From: Pseudobdellovibrionaceae bacterium
GTDB taxonomy: Bacteria > Bdellovibrionota > Bdellovibrionia > Bdellovibrionales > JAMPXM01
Length of the DNA stretch: 64,000 bases
Direction: 5' to 3'
Assembly (NCBI GenBank): GCA_021463345.1
Contig: JAJTYM010000003.1
Location: 54,773-118,772, forward strand
The position numbers and the translations under genes are program-made. Shown here one piece after another: positions 8,848 through 18,522 of this stretch. A model generated the notes under the pieces. It did no database searches. It was not told the origin of the DNA and saw only the letters and a list, made by a program, of their open reading frames with translations. How positions within the stretch are numbered: position 1 is the stretch's first letter; each line of letters opens with the position of its first letter.

Positions 8848-9474
8848 TTAACGCGAATAGTACTCAACGATCATGTTCTCTTCGACCGGCAAGGTCACAT
8901 TCTCTCTAGCCGGCATATCCTTGACAACACCTTTGAAGGTGCCGTGATCGGCTTCCAGCCAACCGGGGATTTCGCGTTTTTTCACATTCTCAATAGAGGC
9001 CATGATTTTCGCCAGAGTTCGGCTCTTTTCACGAACTTCGATCACGTCACCCTTTTGCACATTGAGGCTCGGAATATTCGCCTTGTGCCCATTGAGCGTG
9101 AAATGGTTATGCTTTACAAGCTGGCGAGCCTCACGACGGCTAGTCGCAAAACCGAGACTATAAACGACGCTGTCGAGGCGTGTTTCGAGCAAACCGAGAA
9201 GCTCAGTGCCAGTGACACCGCGACGGCGATCAGCTTCAGCGAAGTAATTTTGGAATTGGCGTTCTCCGATGCCATAGTAGCGCTTCGCCTTTTGCTTTTC
9301 GCGAAGCTGAAGCGCGAATTCCGAAAACTTTAACCGCGACTGACCATGCTGACCGGGCGGGTATGGACGGCGCTCAAACGAACACTTATCGGTGAAACAG
9401 CGCTCCCCCTTAAGGAAGAGCTTTACGTTCTCGCGACGGCAGAATTTGCAAACGCTATTTGGAATACAACTCAC
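8848..9474 (-). CDS. rpsD: 30S ribosomal protein S4, zinc-binding form
   Basis: S4 is a primary 16S rRNA binder of the small-subunit body and, in many bacteria, a translational repressor of its own operon. The 208-residue protein has the CxxC-x13-CxxxxC zinc knuckle (Cys9, 12, 26, 31), RRPYPPGQHG, and the S4 RNA-binding domain (TRLDSVVYSLGFATSRREARQLV). The start is GTG at 9474. The usual MARYTGP opening is replaced by MSCIPNS. Confidence 0.96.
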   Translation of the reverse strand: MSCIPNSVCKFCRRENVKLFLKGERCFTDKCSFERRPYPPGQHGQSRLKFSEFALQLREKQKAKRYYGIGERQFQNYFAEADRRRGVTGTELLGLLETRLDSVVYSLGFATSRREARQLVKHNHFTLNGHKANIPSLNVQKGDVIEVREKSRTLAKIMASIENVKKREIPGWLEADHGTFKGVVKDMPARENVTLPVEENMIVEYYSR

Positions 9475-9485
9475 AGTGAACTCCC

Positions 9486-9869
9486 TTAAATTCTACGCCG
9501 CTTCGGAGGACGGCAGCCATTATGCGGAACAGGCGTCAGATCACGCATCGTTTGAACGCGAATACCCGCGATCGACAGCGAGCGGACAGCCGGCTCGCGT
9601 CCGGCCCCCGGGCCCTTGAGAAATAGATCGACGGAACGGAGACCTTGCTCCATCGCCTTTTTCGCCGCATCCTCAGCCGCAACCTGAGCGGCGAACGGCG
9701 TCCCCTTGCGACTTCCCTTGAAGCCAAGGTGACCTGCACTCGACCAAGCGATGACTTCACCACTGGGATCCGTGAGCGTAACGATCGTGTTGCCGAAACC
9801 CGCCTGCACGTAACAACGACCGTGCGACACGCTCTTCCTGATTTTCTTTTTACCGGTCTTACCAGCCAT
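9486..9869 (-). CDS. rpsK: 30S ribosomal protein S11
   Basis: S11 shapes the small-subunit platform near the E site, next to mRNA. The 127-residue protein shows [29 protein letters not shown] as separate conserved stretches and ends with the typical [19 protein letters not shown] start; it sits between rpsM and rpsD as in most bacteria. Confidence 0.97.
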   Translation of the reverse strand: MAGKTGKKKIRKSVSHGRCYVQAGFGNTIVTLTDPSGEVIAWSSAGHLGFKGSRKGTPFAAQVAAEDAAKKAMEQGLRSVDLFLKGPGAGREPAVRSLSIAGIRVQTMRDLTPVPHNGCRPPKRRRI

Positions 9870-9899
9870 TGAACCCGTCTCCAGAGAGATTGAGGAGGA

Positions 9900-10274
9900 T
9901 TAGACAACTTTCTTTTTATTCGCCACCGTTTTACGCGGACCTTTGCGTGTACGAGCGTTAGAACGCGTACGTTGGCCGCGAACAGGCAGACCTTTGCGAT
10001 GACGAAGACCACGGAAACAACCAAGATCCATCAATCGCTTGATCGCAAGACCGATTTCGCGACGCAGGTCGCCCTCAACTTTGAAGTTAGCTTCCATACA
10101 TTCGCGAATTTTCGCAATATGTGCATCAGTGAGCTCATCGGTACGAAGCGAAACCGGCAGATTGGCATACTCGCAGATCTGCTTCGCTCGAGTCTTACCG
10201 ACGCCATAAATGTACGTCAGAGCGACGCTGACACGCTTGTTACGGGGAAGATCAACACCAGCAATACGAGCCAT
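9900..10274 (-). CDS. rpsM: 30S ribosomal protein S13
   Basis: S13 sits in the small-subunit head and makes bridges to the large subunit. The 124 residues contain [27 protein letters not shown], and the basic C-terminal tail [17 protein letters not shown] that reaches toward the P-site tRNA. It starts with ATG 3 nt after the rpmJ stop. Confidence 0.97.
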   Translation of the reverse strand: MARIAGVDLPRNKRVSVALTYIYGVGKTRAKQICEYANLPVSLRTDELTDAHIAKIRECMEANFKVEGDLRREIGLAIKRLMDLGCFRGLRHRKGLPVRGQRTRSNARTRKGPRKTVANKKKVV

Positions 10275-10277
10275 GGA

Positions 10278-10391
10278 TTAACCCTGCCTTTGCTTGTGCT
10301 TGGGGTTTTCGCAAATCACGCGAATTACGCCCTTGCGCTTGATAACTTTGCATTTGTTGCAGATCCGCTTTACGGACGCACGAACCTTCAT
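10278..10391 (-). CDS. rpmJ: 50S ribosomal protein L36
   Basis: This 37-residue zinc protein binds 23S rRNA. I translated it directly: it opens [15 protein letters not shown] and ends KHKQRQG, with zinc ligands Cys11, Cys14, Cys27 and His32 all present. ATG at 10391 with GGAGG 6 nt upstream on the minus strand. It is the first gene after the break between adk and the alpha cluster; infA and map, which often lie here, are absent. Confidence 0.96.
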   Translation of the reverse strand: MKVRASVKRICNKCKVIKRKGVIRVICENPKHKQRQG

Positions 10392-10418
10392 TTTCGCCTC
10401 CAACCGGGCACATTTCGC

Positions 10419-10434
10419 TGACCTATTCAGGTCA
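10419..10434 (-). repeat. Inverted repeat in the rpmJ leader
   Basis: TGACCT and AGGTCA flank a 4-nt centre, giving a 6-bp hairpin in RNA or a small operator in DNA. It lies 28 nt upstream of the rpmJ ATG. A second inverted repeat, TTTGAC/GTCAAA with a GTCT centre, lies at 10477-10492. Confidence 0.5.
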
Positions 10435-10503
10435 TTGAAATCAATAAGAAAAACCTGGCTCCGGTCGCACTGTCTGTTTGACGTCTGTCAAAAAAAGACA
10501 TCA

Positions 10504-10533
10504 AAAATAGAAAAATGCGGTCGGTACTTGTAA
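10504..10533 (-). promoter_or_regulatory. Possible promoter for rpmJ-rpsM-rpsK-rpsD-rpoA-rplQ
   Basis: On the minus strand TTACAA (10533-10528) and TATTTT (10509-10504) are 18 bp apart in the only sizeable gap (about 200 bp) between adk and rpmJ. It would give an alpha-type operon its own transcript with a leader of about 105 nt that includes both inverted repeats. The match to consensus is moderate. Confidence 0.4.
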
Positions 10534-10589
10534 CATCTGAGTTTTTTGAAGTCTAGGTCTTTCCTTCGCAATCTAACTCATTGTGATAG

Positions 10590-11228
10590 TCAGACGCCTT
10601 GACTCCGAATCCTCGAGAAAACCGCCTCGGTATCGCCCGTTCCATCGATCTCCACCGATCGGCCAGCTTTCTTATAAAAATCCTTCACCGGGGCCGTGCT
10701 CTGGTCATACTCCTCGAGACGGATCCTGATGACACTTTCTCTGTCGTCCTTGCGCTGAACGACCTCGCCTCCACAAACGTCACAAACGCCTTGGATCTTG
10801 GCAGGCTTCGACTCCACATGGTAAACCGCTCCGCATTTCGTGCAGACGCGACGACCACTCAAGCGGCTCAAAAGCTCCACCCGAGGTACTTCGAGAAAAA
10901 CCACTCTACCAATGCTCAAACTTCGTCTCAACAAAAGCGCCGCAAGTGCTTCGGCCTGCGGCACCGTCCTCGGGAAACCGTCGAGGATGAACGACTGTCC
11001 ATTCAGTTTTTCCAGCACTTCGTCAACCATGCCGATGACGATTTCATCTGGCACGAGTTTCCCTGCATCGACGAATTCCTTGGCTCGCTTGCCAAGCGCC
11101 GTCTGTTTATTCATCGCTTCGCGGAACAAATCACCTGTGCTGATTTGGCGCATTTTCAAGCGCTCAACCAGCAAGGCCGATTGTGTTCCTTTACCCGCCC
11201 CAGGAGGCCCGAAGAGAATAAGGTTCAA
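10590..11228 (-). CDS. adk: Adenylate kinase
   Basis: Adk interconverts ATP plus AMP with two ADP in the cytosol. The 212 residues show the P-loop GPPGAGKGT (7-15), FILDGFPRT, and a zinc-type LID with Cys129, Cys132, Cys149 and Cys152. The start is TTG at 11228, overlapping the secY TGA by 4 nt; GGAGG 8 nt upstream supports it. This overlap implies coupling to secY translation. map and infA do not follow. Confidence 0.95.
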   Translation of the reverse strand: MNLILFGPPGAGKGTQSALLVERLKMRQISTGDLFREAMNKQTALGKRAKEFVDAGKLVPDEIVIGMVDEVLEKLNGQSFILDGFPRTVPQAEALAALLLRRSLSIGRVVFLEVPRVELLSRLSGRRVCTKCGAVYHVESKPAKIQGVCDVCGGEVVQRKDDRESVIRIRLEEYDQSTAPVKDFYKKAGRSVEIDGTGDTEAVFSRIRSQGV

Positions 11229-12541
11229 TACTGAACCCTCCGGCTGCGTATTTTCGCGCCGCGCATGAATCCCTCATACTTTTGGGTGAGCAGGTACGAT
11301 TGAATCTGCTGGGTCGTATTAAGCGCAACCCCAACCAAGATGAGCAAACTCGTTCCACCAAAATAAAAAGGCGTGTTCATCTTAGCCGCGAGAATCGTAG
11401 GCAAAATGCAGACGATGCTCAAATAGACTGCACCACCAACATTGACCCGGTCCATGACTCGCTGGATGTATTCCGCCGTGCTTTTGCCCGCACGGATACC
11501 AGGAATGAACTTACCCGACTTCTTGAGATTGTCGGCAATCTCAGTCGGATTGAAGACGATCTCAGTATAGAAGAAGCAGAAAAATACGATCAGCGCCACG
11601 AATAGCACGTTGTATAAGGCACCACTCGGGTTCAGCTGGTCTTGCAGAGCTCTGATGTACGTATTCTGCGTAAACTGCGCCAAAGTCGCCGGAAACAGAA
11701 GTAGGCTGCTTGCAAAAATCGGTGGAATCACGCCGGACAGATTGATCTTCAATGGCAGATGGCTCGCTTGCGCCGCGTTTGGAAGGCGCCCGCCACCCTT
11801 GCCCGAGAAATGAATCGGGATCCGACGTTGGCCAACCTCCAGGAAGATGATCGCCGCGATCACCAATACCATGAAGACCACAAGGCCAATAGCGACAAGG
11901 CCGTTGAACTGATCGTTAGCGACGAGGTTCACGAGGCTCGCACTGCCGCTGGGGATACCGGCAGCGATGCCCGCGAAGATGATCAGCGACGCCCCTTCTC
12001 CCAAACCACGTTCGGTAATCTGCTCGCCCAACCACATAATGAAACAAGTTCCAGCCGTCAGGGTCACGATCGTCATCAACCAGAACGGCATGAAACCGAC
12101 GTAATGGGATGTAACGAGCGGGCGACCCTCGAAATTCGAATTCACCAGCCAGTTGCAGATCGCGTAGCCTTGAATGACGGCGAGAACGACAGTTCCGTAA
12201 CGCGTGTATTGCGTAATCTTCTTACGCCCTTGCTCACCTTCTTTTTTCAGCTGCTCAAGCTGCGGGACAACCGCAGTCAACAACTGAAAAATAATTGAGC
12301 TCGAAATATACGGCATAATGCCGAGGGCAAAGATGCTGAATTGGTTCAGCGCGCCCCCGGTAAACGTATTGAACAGCCCGAAGATGCCACCCTGGTTCTG
12401 AAAGAACTTAAGGACAGTGGCCCCATCCACTCCAGGCGTCGGTATGTGGACGCCCAAGCGATAGATGGCCAGCATCGCAAGACTGAAGAGGATACGCTTG
12501 CGTAGATCTGAATTCTTGACGATACCTTCGATCGAAGACAC
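11225..12541 (-). CDS. secY: Preprotein translocase subunit SecY
   Basis: SecY is the channel of the Sec translocon in the inner membrane. The 438 residues contain about ten hydrophobic segments, starting with [19 protein letters not shown] and the plug-region motif [17 protein letters not shown]. The cytoplasmic loop with [14 protein letters not shown] and the C-terminal [18 protein letters not shown] are also typical. Start GTG at 12541, two bases after the rplO stop. Confidence 0.97.
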   Translation of the reverse strand: MSSIEGIVKNSDLRKRILFSLAMLAIYRLGVHIPTPGVDGATVLKFFQNQGGIFGLFNTFTGGALNQFSIFALGIMPYISSSIIFQLLTAVVPQLEQLKKEGEQGRKKITQYTRYGTVVLAVIQGYAICNWLVNSNFEGRPLVTSHYVGFMPFWLMTIVTLTAGTCFIMWLGEQITERGLGEGASLIIFAGIAAGIPSGSASLVNLVANDQFNGLVAIGLVVFMVLVIAAIIFLEVGQRRIPIHFSGKGGGRLPNAAQASHLPLKINLSGVIPPIFASSLLLFPATLAQFTQNTYIRALQDQLNPSGALYNVLFVALIVFFCFFYTEIVFNPTEIADNLKKSGKFIPGIRAGKSTAEYIQRVMDRVNVGGAVYLSIVCILPTILAAKMNTPFYFGGTSLLILVGVALNTTQQIQSYLLTQKYEGFMRGAKIRSRRVQY

Positions 12542-12543
12542 TC

Positions 12544-12981
12544 TTAGATGACCTCTGCCTTACCACCGGCTTCTTCGATAGCGGTTTTAGCCGCCTCACT
12601 GAACTTATGGGCTTTCACGGCCAGGGCCTTGGTAAGTTTGCCCTTGCCGAGAACCTTCACGCGGCCATGCTTGAGCAAGCCCGCTTTTTCGAAAAGTTCA
12701 GGAGTTGCCTCGCCATCGAACTTGTTGAGTTGTTCTAGGTTGACGATATCGTATTCGGTGCGAAAGTCAGCGTTCGAAAAACCGAACTTCGGCAAACGGC
12801 GCATCAAAGGCGTCTGACCACCCTCGAAACCCCAGCGTACACGGCCACCAGCGCGCTGTTTTTGACCTTTATGGCCTTTACCAGCTGTCTGACCGAGACC
12901 GGAGCCGTTCCCGCGGCCCACCCGCTTACGGGAATGGGTCGAACCTTTTTTAGGTTTCATCGTGGACAGGATAGTGGACAT
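12544..12981 (-). CDS. rplO: 50S ribosomal protein L15
   Basis: L15 is an early assembly protein near the peptide tunnel. The 145-residue protein shows the Gly-rich basic N-terminus ([20 protein letters not shown], then QKQRAGG) and [18 protein letters not shown]. An in-frame second ATG at 12960 ([10 protein letters not shown]) could also be the start, since most L15 proteins begin only a few residues before this region. Confidence 0.96.
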   Translation of the reverse strand: MSTILSTMKPKKGSTHSRKRVGRGNGSGLGQTAGKGHKGQKQRAGGRVRWGFEGGQTPLMRRLPKFGFSNADFRTEYDIVNLEQLNKFDGEATPELFEKAGLLKHGRVKVLGKGKLTKALAVKAHKFSEAAKTAIEEAGGKAEVI

Positions 12982-12985
12982 AAAA

Positions 12986-13168
12986 TTACTCCGGCTTCAC
13001 TTCTAATAAATGTTGAATTTTATGAATCTGACCGCGCATAGCCGGCGTGTCTCTTACGACGACTTCGCTGTTCAGCCCACGAAGACCGATACAGCGAGCT
13101 GTCTCACGTTGGTCCTTCGTAGTGCCGATGAGGCTACGCTTCAATTTGACACGGAATTGTTTCGCCAT
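12986..13168 (-). CDS. rpmD: 50S ribosomal protein L30
   Basis: This 60-residue protein is of the short bacterial L30 type, with [23 protein letters not shown] split over the first half and [13 protein letters not shown] at the end. It lies between rpsE and rplO as usual and starts with ATG. Confidence 0.95.
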   Translation of the reverse strand: MAKQFRVKLKRSLIGTTKDQRETARCIGLRGLNSEVVVRDTPAMRGQIHKIQHLLEVKPE

Positions 13169-13179
13169 AATTCTTTACC

Positions 13180-13659
13180 TTACTCCACCTGAGCGGTGAC
13201 AACCTTCGTCTGGAGTTGCTTGAGGCCGTCGAGCGTGGCACGAACCGCATTATGCGGGTTACGCGTCCCAACGCACTTCGTAAGAATGTCTTTCACGCCA
13301 ACCGACTCGAGGACTGCACGGACGGCACCACCTGCGATCACTCCGGCACCGGGTGCAGCCGGACGCATGATAACCTTTGCCGCGCCAAAAGTGCCGATAA
13401 CCTCGTGAGCGATCGTACGCCCATCAACGAGCGGAACTGTACGGAATGATTTCTTAGCTCCACGACTCGCTTTACCGATCGCTTCCGGGACTTCACCGGC
13501 TTTACCGGTGCCGAACCCGACTTCGCCAGAGCCGTTACCGACAACGACGAGAGCCGCGAAAGAAAAGCGGCGACCGCCTTTAACGACTTTCGCGACACGC
13601 TTAATGGCGACCACGCGTTCTTCGAATTCAGAAGCAGCTTGTTGCTGTTTATTATCCAC
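13180..13659 (-). CDS. rpsE: 30S ribosomal protein S5
   Basis: S5 supports decoding accuracy and mRNA unwinding at the entry channel. The 159 residues contain [40 protein letters not shown], and [18 protein letters not shown]. The start is GTG at 13659 with GGAG 7 nt upstream. The short product lacks the C-terminal extension found in some species. Confidence 0.96.
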   Translation of the reverse strand: MDNKQQQAASEFEERVVAIKRVAKVVKGGRRFSFAALVVVGNGSGEVGFGTGKAGEVPEAIGKASRGAKKSFRTVPLVDGRTIAHEVIGTFGAAKVIMRPAAPGAGVIAGGAVRAVLESVGVKDILTKCVGTRNPHNAVRATLDGLKQLQTKVVTAQVE

Positions 13660-13671
13660 TTAATCGCTCCC

Positions 13672-14043
13672 TTAGAATTCCAGACCAGCGTCGCGCGCGC
13701 CTTCCGCGAGCGCCTGGATGCGGCCGTGATAGAGATAGCCGTTACGATCAAAAACGACCGCATTGATGTTTTTCGATTTCGCGAGTTTCGCGATTTCCGC
13801 GCCGACCGCTTTCGCCGTGTTCTTGTTGGCGCTCTTCAGGCCTTCAAGTTGCAAAGTCGAAGTCGATGCGATCGTCGTACCTTTGGTATCGTCGATCAAC
13901 TGAGCGTAAATATGGCGTGCGCTGCGAAACACGCACAAACGCGGGCGCTCGGGAGAACCGTGCACACGACGGCGAATACGCAGCTTCTTCTTCAAACGGG
14001 ACGCTTCTTTCGTCGCCAGATGTTTTCCAATATGCAATTTCAT
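13672..14043 (-). CDS. rplR: 50S ribosomal protein L18
   Basis: L18 binds 5S rRNA together with L5 and L25. The 123 residues show [20 protein letters not shown] and [17 protein letters not shown], and end in [22 protein letters not shown] start; order rplF-rplR-rpsE is conserved. Confidence 0.96.
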   Translation of the reverse strand: MKLHIGKHLATKEASRLKKKLRIRRRVHGSPERPRLCVFRSARHIYAQLIDDTKGTTIASTSTLQLEGLKSANKNTAKAVGAEIAKLAKSKNINAVVFDRNGYLYHGRIQALAEGARDAGLEF

Positions 14044-14060
14044 GGATCTTACCCCTTGCC

Positions 14061-14603
14061 TTACTTGCCTGCGGACTTGCCTTCTTTGCGGCGCAGGGTT
14101 TCGTCCGTATACTTAACACCCTTACCGAGATACGGTTCCGGCGGCCGGAAACCACGGATTTTCGACGCCACCTGACCGACAAGCTCTTTGCTCGCACCCG
14201 TCACGACGATGTTCGTCTGCTTGTCGACTTTGATCTCGATCCCTTCCGGAATCGGGAAGTGAATCGGATGCGAATAGCCGAGCGAAAGTTCAAGCTTTTT
14301 GCCTGCCACCGATGCACGGTAACCGACGCCAACCAAGTCGAGCGAACGGCTGAAGCCTGTCGTCACTCCCGTAACGGCATTTTGAACCAAGGCGCGATAC
14401 AAGCCGTGAAGCGCCTTTGTCGCCGCTAAATCGTTGGCACGAGTAAGAATAATCTGGCCATCCTCGAGCTTGGCCTTGATCGCCGAGCGCATTTTCACGG
14501 CTTGCGTGAACTTCGCACCCTTCACGACGACCTCGTTCTGAGGCGTGATCGTCACCTGAACTTTATCGCCCACGACAACCGGGGCCCTACCGATACGAGA
14601 CAT
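14061..14603 (-). CDS. rplF: 50S ribosomal protein L6
   Basis: L6 lies near the factor-binding region of the large subunit. The 180-residue protein opens [11 protein letters not shown] and has [18 protein letters not shown] and [16 protein letters not shown] near the end. ATG at 14603 matches the family N-terminus; an upstream TTG would add four unsupported residues. Confidence 0.96.
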   Translation of the reverse strand: MSRIGRAPVVVGDKVQVTITPQNEVVVKGAKFTQAVKMRSAIKAKLEDGQIILTRANDLAATKALHGLYRALVQNAVTGVTTGFSRSLDLVGVGYRASVAGKKLELSLGYSHPIHFPIPEGIEIKVDKQTNIVVTGASKELVGQVASKIRGFRPPEPYLGKGVKYTDETLRRKEGKSAGK

Positions 14604-14663
14604 AAGTTCACCCAATCACAATGCTCGGAGCCGCCCGCCCTTCGGGCTCTCCCTATCTAGTTC

Positions 14664-15053
14664 TTACCAAACCGTGCAAATCAACTCACCACCGACGTTC
14701 TGCTCGGCTGCGGCTTTACCGCTCATCACGCCTTTGCTCGTTGAGAGCACGGCGAGACCAAAACCGGAGCGGACGTTCGGGATCGCGTCTTTCTGGATAT
14801 AAAAACGACGGCCCGGCCGGCTTTTCCGTTCGATTTGAGTGATGATGTGCGATCCGTCATCGTTGTAACGAAGATACACACGCATCATGCCCTGCTTGCC
14901 GTCACGCACAACCTTGAAGTTGCGTATAAATCCAGCATCTTTCAAAACCGTCGCGATGCCGACACGCACTTTCGAGGCGGGAACATCCACTTTTTCATGC
15001 TTCGCGAGGCCAGCGTTTCTAACTCTCGTGAGAAAATCAGCAATCGTATCCAT
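14664..15053 (-). CDS. rpsH: 30S ribosomal protein S8
   Basis: S8 binds the central domain of 16S rRNA and represses the spc operon in E. coli. The 129 residues show DTIADFLTRVRNAGLAKHEKV, split motifs SRPGRRFYIQKDAIP and RSGFGLAVLSTSKGVMS, and end GGELICTVW. It lies between rpsN and rplF. Confidence 0.96.
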   Translation of the reverse strand: MDTIADFLTRVRNAGLAKHEKVDVPASKVRVGIATVLKDAGFIRNFKVVRDGKQGMMRVYLRYNDDGSHIITQIERKSRPGRRFYIQKDAIPNVRSGFGLAVLSTSKGVMSGKAAAEQNVGGELICTVW

Positions 15054-15063
15054 TTTCGACCCC

Positions 15064-15249
15064 TTACCAGCTGGCCTTGGTCACGCCGGGCAACAACCCT
15101 TTGGACGCATTGAGACGGAAGCAGATCCGGCAAATTTGAAATTTGCGAAGATACGCGCGTGAACGGCCGCACAAGTTGCAACGATTCACGGTCCGGACTT
15201 TGAACTTCGGCTTCTCTTTGGCTTTCACTCTCATCGCTAAACGAGCCAC
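15064..15249 (-). CDS. rpsN: 30S ribosomal protein S14, zinc type
   Basis: The 61-residue product is the short S14 form, with zinc ligands Cys24, Cys27, Cys40 and Cys43 (RCNLCG and CRIC) and the C-terminal [11 protein letters not shown]. It functions in the small-subunit head. It follows rplE with a 14-nt gap. Confidence 0.96.
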   Translation of the reverse strand: MARLAMRVKAKEKPKFKVRTVNRCNLCGRSRAYLRKFQICRICFRLNASKGLLPGVTKASW

Positions 15250-15263
15250 TTCAATCTCCTCAA

Positions 15264-15803
15264 TTACTTGCGGAAGGGCATGCCGAGGGCTTCGAGCAAA
15301 GCCTTGCCTTCGGCGTCGGTTTTCGCGGACGTCACGATCGTGATATTCATACCACGAACCTTGTCAACGCGGTCATAGTTGATCTCAGGGAACACGATCT
15401 GTTCCTTGATTCCTAGGTTGTAACTACCGCGACCGTCGAACCCCTTGTTCGGCAGGCCACGAAAGTCGCGTACGCGCGGCAGCGCGAGACTGACCAAGCG
15501 ATCCATGAAAGACCACATGCGCTCACGGCGGAGCGTAACGCGCGCGCCGATCGGCATGCCTTCCCGAAGTTTGAAGTTCGAGATGGCTTTTTTCGCTTTC
15601 GTTACGACCGCCTTCTGACCCGAGATCGTCGAGAGCTCGTCAACGATGGTGCTGATGATCTTTGGGTTCTGGACCGCCTCGCCCGAAGCGATGTTGATGA
15701 CAATCTTCTCGATGCGAGGGACTTGCATCGAGGACTTTGCACCCAGACCCTTTGTCAGCGCCGGAACAACTTCATTTTTGTATTTTTCCTGCATCCGGTT
15801 CAT
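15264..15803 (-). CDS. rplE: 50S ribosomal protein L5
   Basis: L5 binds 5S rRNA and contacts P-site tRNA. The 179 residues contain [51 protein letters not shown] and [20 protein letters not shown]. It lies 25 nt after rplN. The gene that normally sits between them, rplX, is missing. Confidence 0.96.
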   Translation of the reverse strand: MNRMQEKYKNEVVPALTKGLGAKSSMQVPRIEKIVINIASGEAVQNPKIISTIVDELSTISGQKAVVTKAKKAISNFKLREGMPIGARVTLRRERMWSFMDRLVSLALPRVRDFRGLPNKGFDGRGSYNLGIKEQIVFPEINYDRVDKVRGMNITIVTSAKTDAEGKALLEALGMPFRK

Positions 15804-15828
15804 GTCGTTTTCCTTTTCCCCGCTGTCC

Positions 15829-16197
15829 TTACAGAACTTCCGGCGCGAGCGAGACGATCTTCACGAACTGCGCTGCGCGAAGTTCACGCGCAACAGGCCC
15901 GAAAATACGGGTGCCGATCGGCTCTTTCGAAGCGTTAATAAGAACTGCCGAGTTATCGTCAAAACGGATATAGGAACCGTCGGGACGACGAATTTTCTGG
16001 ATCGTGCGCACAATCACTGCCTTGGCGACATCACCCTTCTTCACTTTGGAATTAGGGAGAGCCTCTTTGATCGAAACGACGACGATATCGCCGATAGACG
16101 CCGTACGGCGCTTCGAGCCACCGAGAACTTTAATGCACATGACCTCTTTGGCGCCGGAATTGTCGGCAACCCTGAGGCGAGTTTGCATCTGAATCAT
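15829..16197 (-). CDS. rplN: 50S ribosomal protein L14
   Basis: L14 binds 23S rRNA at the intersubunit face. The 122 residues open [21 protein letters not shown] and end with [22 protein letters not shown], both typical. The ATG overlaps the rpsQ TGA by 4 nt. No L24 gene follows it. Confidence 0.96.
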   Translation of the reverse strand: MIQMQTRLRVADNSGAKEVMCIKVLGGSKRRTASIGDIVVVSIKEALPNSKVKKGDVAKAVIVRTIQKIRRPDGSYIRFDDNSAVLINASKEPIGTRIFGPVARELRAAQFVKIVSLAPEVL

Positions 16198-16538
16198 TGT
16201 GCTTCCTCCGCCTTGATATCGTCAGTAGCCTGCGCCTTCTGAACGACTTCAGCGAGTTTCCAACGCTTTGTTTTGCTCAGCGGACGGGTATGCACAATGC
16301 GCACGATATCACCCATCTTCGCGGTGCTGTTTTCATCATGAGCCTTGAAAACCGACGAGCGGCGCATGTATTTGCCGTATTTTTTATGACGGACCAAACG
16401 AAACATCTGCACTGAGATCGTCTTTTCCATCTTGTCACTGATCACCTGACCAATGACTTCGATCTGACGACCACGCCCCTCTGTATGGCCGAGCGGCTTG
16501 TTTTGCGCTTTAACTTGGGCTTTCGCCTGTTGTTTCAT
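16194..16538 (-). CDS. rpsQ: 30S ribosomal protein S17
   Basis: S17 is an early 16S rRNA binder. The family core is clear ([49 protein letters not shown]). The 114-residue protein is longer than the 84 residues of E. coli because it has about 25 extra N-terminal residues ([12 protein letters not shown] start) and an acidic C-terminal tail. The ATG at 16538 has AAGG upstream and overlaps the end of rpmC. Confidence 0.95.
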   Translation of the reverse strand: MKQQAKAQVKAQNKPLGHTEGRGRQIEVIGQVISDKMEKTISVQMFRLVRHKKYGKYMRRSSVFKAHDENSTAKMGDIVRIVHTRPLSKTKRWKLAEVVQKAQATDDIKAEEAQ

Positions 16539-16543
16539 TGCTC

Positions 16544-16807
16544 TCAACCTTTCGCCTTAGCTTTGGAGCCGGCTTTTTTCGCAGCGGCCTTCTTTTTGCC
16601 GGTCTCCGTAGGCACATTCGCGACTTTCGCGGCGGCGGCAGCCGTGTTCAGACGCGCGATATTGCGACGGATCGCGCGAATTTCCATCGGATTCGTCAGT
16701 TGACCAAGGGCGTTTTTCATACGCGCCTCGAAGAGCGATTGACGAAGCTCCGTTTTTTTATTCATCAAATCTTTAGCCGTCATTCCGGCGATTTCTTCGT
16801 ACTTCAT
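16544..16807 (-). CDS. rpmC: 50S ribosomal protein L29
   Basis: L29 sits by the tunnel exit and contacts trigger factor and SRP. The first about 60 residues are the family helices (MTAKDLMNKKTELRQSLFEAR, split around ARMKNALGQLTNPMEIRAIR). The last about 27 residues form an extra Ala/Lys tail (KKKAAAKKAGSKAKAKG), giving 87 residues against about 63 in E. coli. Confidence 0.94.
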   Translation of the reverse strand: MKYEEIAGMTAKDLMNKKTELRQSLFEARMKNALGQLTNPMEIRAIRRNIARLNTAAAAAKVANVPTETGKKKAAAKKAGSKAKAKG

Positions 16808-16813
16808 CCCAAC

Positions 16814-17221
16814 TCACTCCCGCTCGAGGAACCGTGTTTTCAGCGGTAGCTTGTGGGCCGCCAAGCGAAAGGCTTCGGCGGCTTGCTCGCGCGTGACACC
16901 ATTGATTTCAAAAATAACCTGACCCGGCTTCACCGATGCGACCCAAAGTTCTGGGTTCCCTTTACCGGAACCCATTCGAACTTCGGCGGGCTTCTTCGTA
17001 ACCGGCTTGTGCGGAAACGAGCGAACCCAAACTTTGCCGCCACGCTTTACCGAACGGCTGATCGCGATACGGGCCGCCTCTATCTGACGAGCCGTCAACG
17101 CACAATCCTCGACTGCCTGAAGACCAAAGTCGCCAAAAGCAACCGAGTTGCCACGCGCAGCAAAACCCTTGCGGCGGCCCTTATGCTGTTTCCTGTACTT
17201 CACTCTCTTAGGGCTTAACAC
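16814..17221 (-). CDS. rplP: 50S ribosomal protein L16
   Basis: L16 helps shape the A-site tRNA region of the large subunit. The start is GTG at 17221, giving the normal opening (M/V)[23 protein letters not shown] lies 6 nt upstream, inside the end of rpsC, and the genes overlap by 14 nt. The 135 residues include [19 protein letters not shown] and [18 protein letters not shown]. Confidence 0.96.
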   Translation of the reverse strand: MLSPKRVKYRKQHKGRRKGFAARGNSVAFGDFGLQAVEDCALTARQIEAARIAISRSVKRGGKVWVRSFPHKPVTKKPAEVRMGSGKGNPELWVASVKPGQVIFEINGVTREQAAEAFRLAAHKLPLKTRFLERE

Positions 17222-17873
17222 GAGTCGCCTCCTGAGCTTCACGAGCCGACATGACATCACCTTTGTAAATCCAGCATTTCACGCCGATGATCCCATAGGA
17301 TGTCGAAGCTTCAGCTGTTCCATAATCGATATCCGCGCGCAGAGTGTGGAGTGGAACTGATTTCTCGGTGTACCACTCGGTTCGTGCGATCTCCGCGCCA
17401 TCGAGGCGACCGGCCACCTGAACTTTTACTCCGCGAACACCACCACGAATCGCCGCCGCCATCGCCTTTTTGAGAGCGCGACGCCAAGAGATGCGCTTCT
17501 CAAGCTGAATCGCGATATTTTCGGCGGCCAGCTGGGCGTCGATATCAGGCTTGCGAACTTCCTGAATATTGATGAAAACCTCGTTTGGCGTCAGGCTCTG
17601 AACATCGGCTTTAAGACCGTCGATACCAGCGCCTTTCTTGCCAATCACCACGCCGGGACGAGCCGTGGAAATAATAATTTTGATTTTCTTGAATGCGCGC
17701 TCGATTTCGATGCGCGCAACCCCAGCGTGTTTGAGTTTCTCGCGCAGGTACCTGCGAAGCTTGAAGTCTTCATGAAGGTTTTCAGCGTACAGCTTGCCCT
17801 TCGCGTACCAACGGGAGTCCCAAGTACGGATGACGCCAACTCGAAAACCGATCGGATTAACCTTCTGTCCCAC
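17208..17873 (-). CDS. rpsC: 30S ribosomal protein S3
   Basis: S3 lines the mRNA entry tunnel and has helicase-related basic residues. The 221 residues begin [20 protein letters not shown] and contain the KH domain ([20 protein letters not shown]) and [14 protein letters not shown]. It overlaps the start of rplP. Confidence 0.97.
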   Translation of the reverse strand: MGQKVNPIGFRVGVIRTWDSRWYAKGKLYAENLHEDFKLRRYLREKLKHAGVARIEIERAFKKIKIIISTARPGVVIGKKGAGIDGLKADVQSLTPNEVFINIQEVRKPDIDAQLAAENIAIQLEKRISWRRALKKAMAAAIRGGVRGVKVQVAGRLDGAEIARTEWYTEKSVPLHTLRADIDYGTAEASTSYGIIGVKCWIYKGDVMSAREAQEATRVKP

Positions 17874-17878
17874 GCTGA

Positions 17879-18211
17879 TTACCTTTCATCCAAGACCAGG
17901 TTGATATGGCTCGACTTGCGACGAATCGGCGTCGCGCGACCTTGCGCGCGAGGGCGATACCGATTCAGAGACGGCCCCATGTCGACCGTGAGGGTTTTCA
18001 CGTAGAGGTTGTCGATATCGACAACCTTCTTCTGGTCCGCATTCGCGACAGCCGACTCAATGAGTTTTTTCATCAGGCCAGCCGTTTTTTGCGGCATGAA
18101 CGCCAACAAACGCAATGCCTCATTGACTTCTTTTCCACGAACCATATCGGCCACCAAACGTGCTTTTTGACAACCGACACGCGCATTTCTCAAGCTTGCT
18201 TTAACTTCCAT
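17879..18211 (-). CDS. rplV: 50S ribosomal protein L22
   Basis: L22 lines the peptide exit tunnel. The 110 residues show [36 protein letters not shown], and the C-terminal beta hairpin segment [23 protein letters not shown] start. Confidence 0.96.
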   Translation of the reverse strand: MEVKASLRNARVGCQKARLVADMVRGKEVNEALRLLAFMPQKTAGLMKKLIESAVANADQKKVVDIDNLYVKTLTVDMGPSLNRYRPRAQGRATPIRRKSSHINLVLDER

Positions 18212-18220
18212 AATTCAGCC

Positions 18221-18511
18221 TCACGCTTTCGCCGGAGCCGGTTTAGCGGCTTTCTTTTCAGCGTGACCCGAATACATCCGGGTCGGAGCGAATTCACCGT
18301 ACTTGTGGCCAATCATTTGTTCCGTGACGTAGACCGGAACGAATTTGCGGCCGTTATGGACCGCGAAAGTCAAACCAACCGCCTCCGGAATGATCGTCGA
18401 TCGACGCGACCAAGTTTTGATGACTTTTTTGTCGCCTTTCTCAACGGCCGTGCTGATCTTCTTCAAGAGATGATCATCGATAAACGGGCCTTTTTTAATA
18501 CTGCGTGCCAC
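18221..18511 (-). CDS. rpsS: 30S ribosomal protein S19
   Basis: S19 binds the small-subunit head with S13. The 96 residues open [15 protein letters not shown] and include [20 protein letters not shown] and [12 protein letters not shown] short Lys/Ala tail ends the protein. Confidence 0.96.
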   Translation of the reverse strand: MARSIKKGPFIDDHLLKKISTAVEKGDKKVIKTWSRRSTIIPEAVGLTFAVHNGRKFVPVYVTEQMIGHKYGEFAPTRMYSGHAEKKAAKPAPAKA

Positions 18512-18522
18512 GTTTTACTCCC

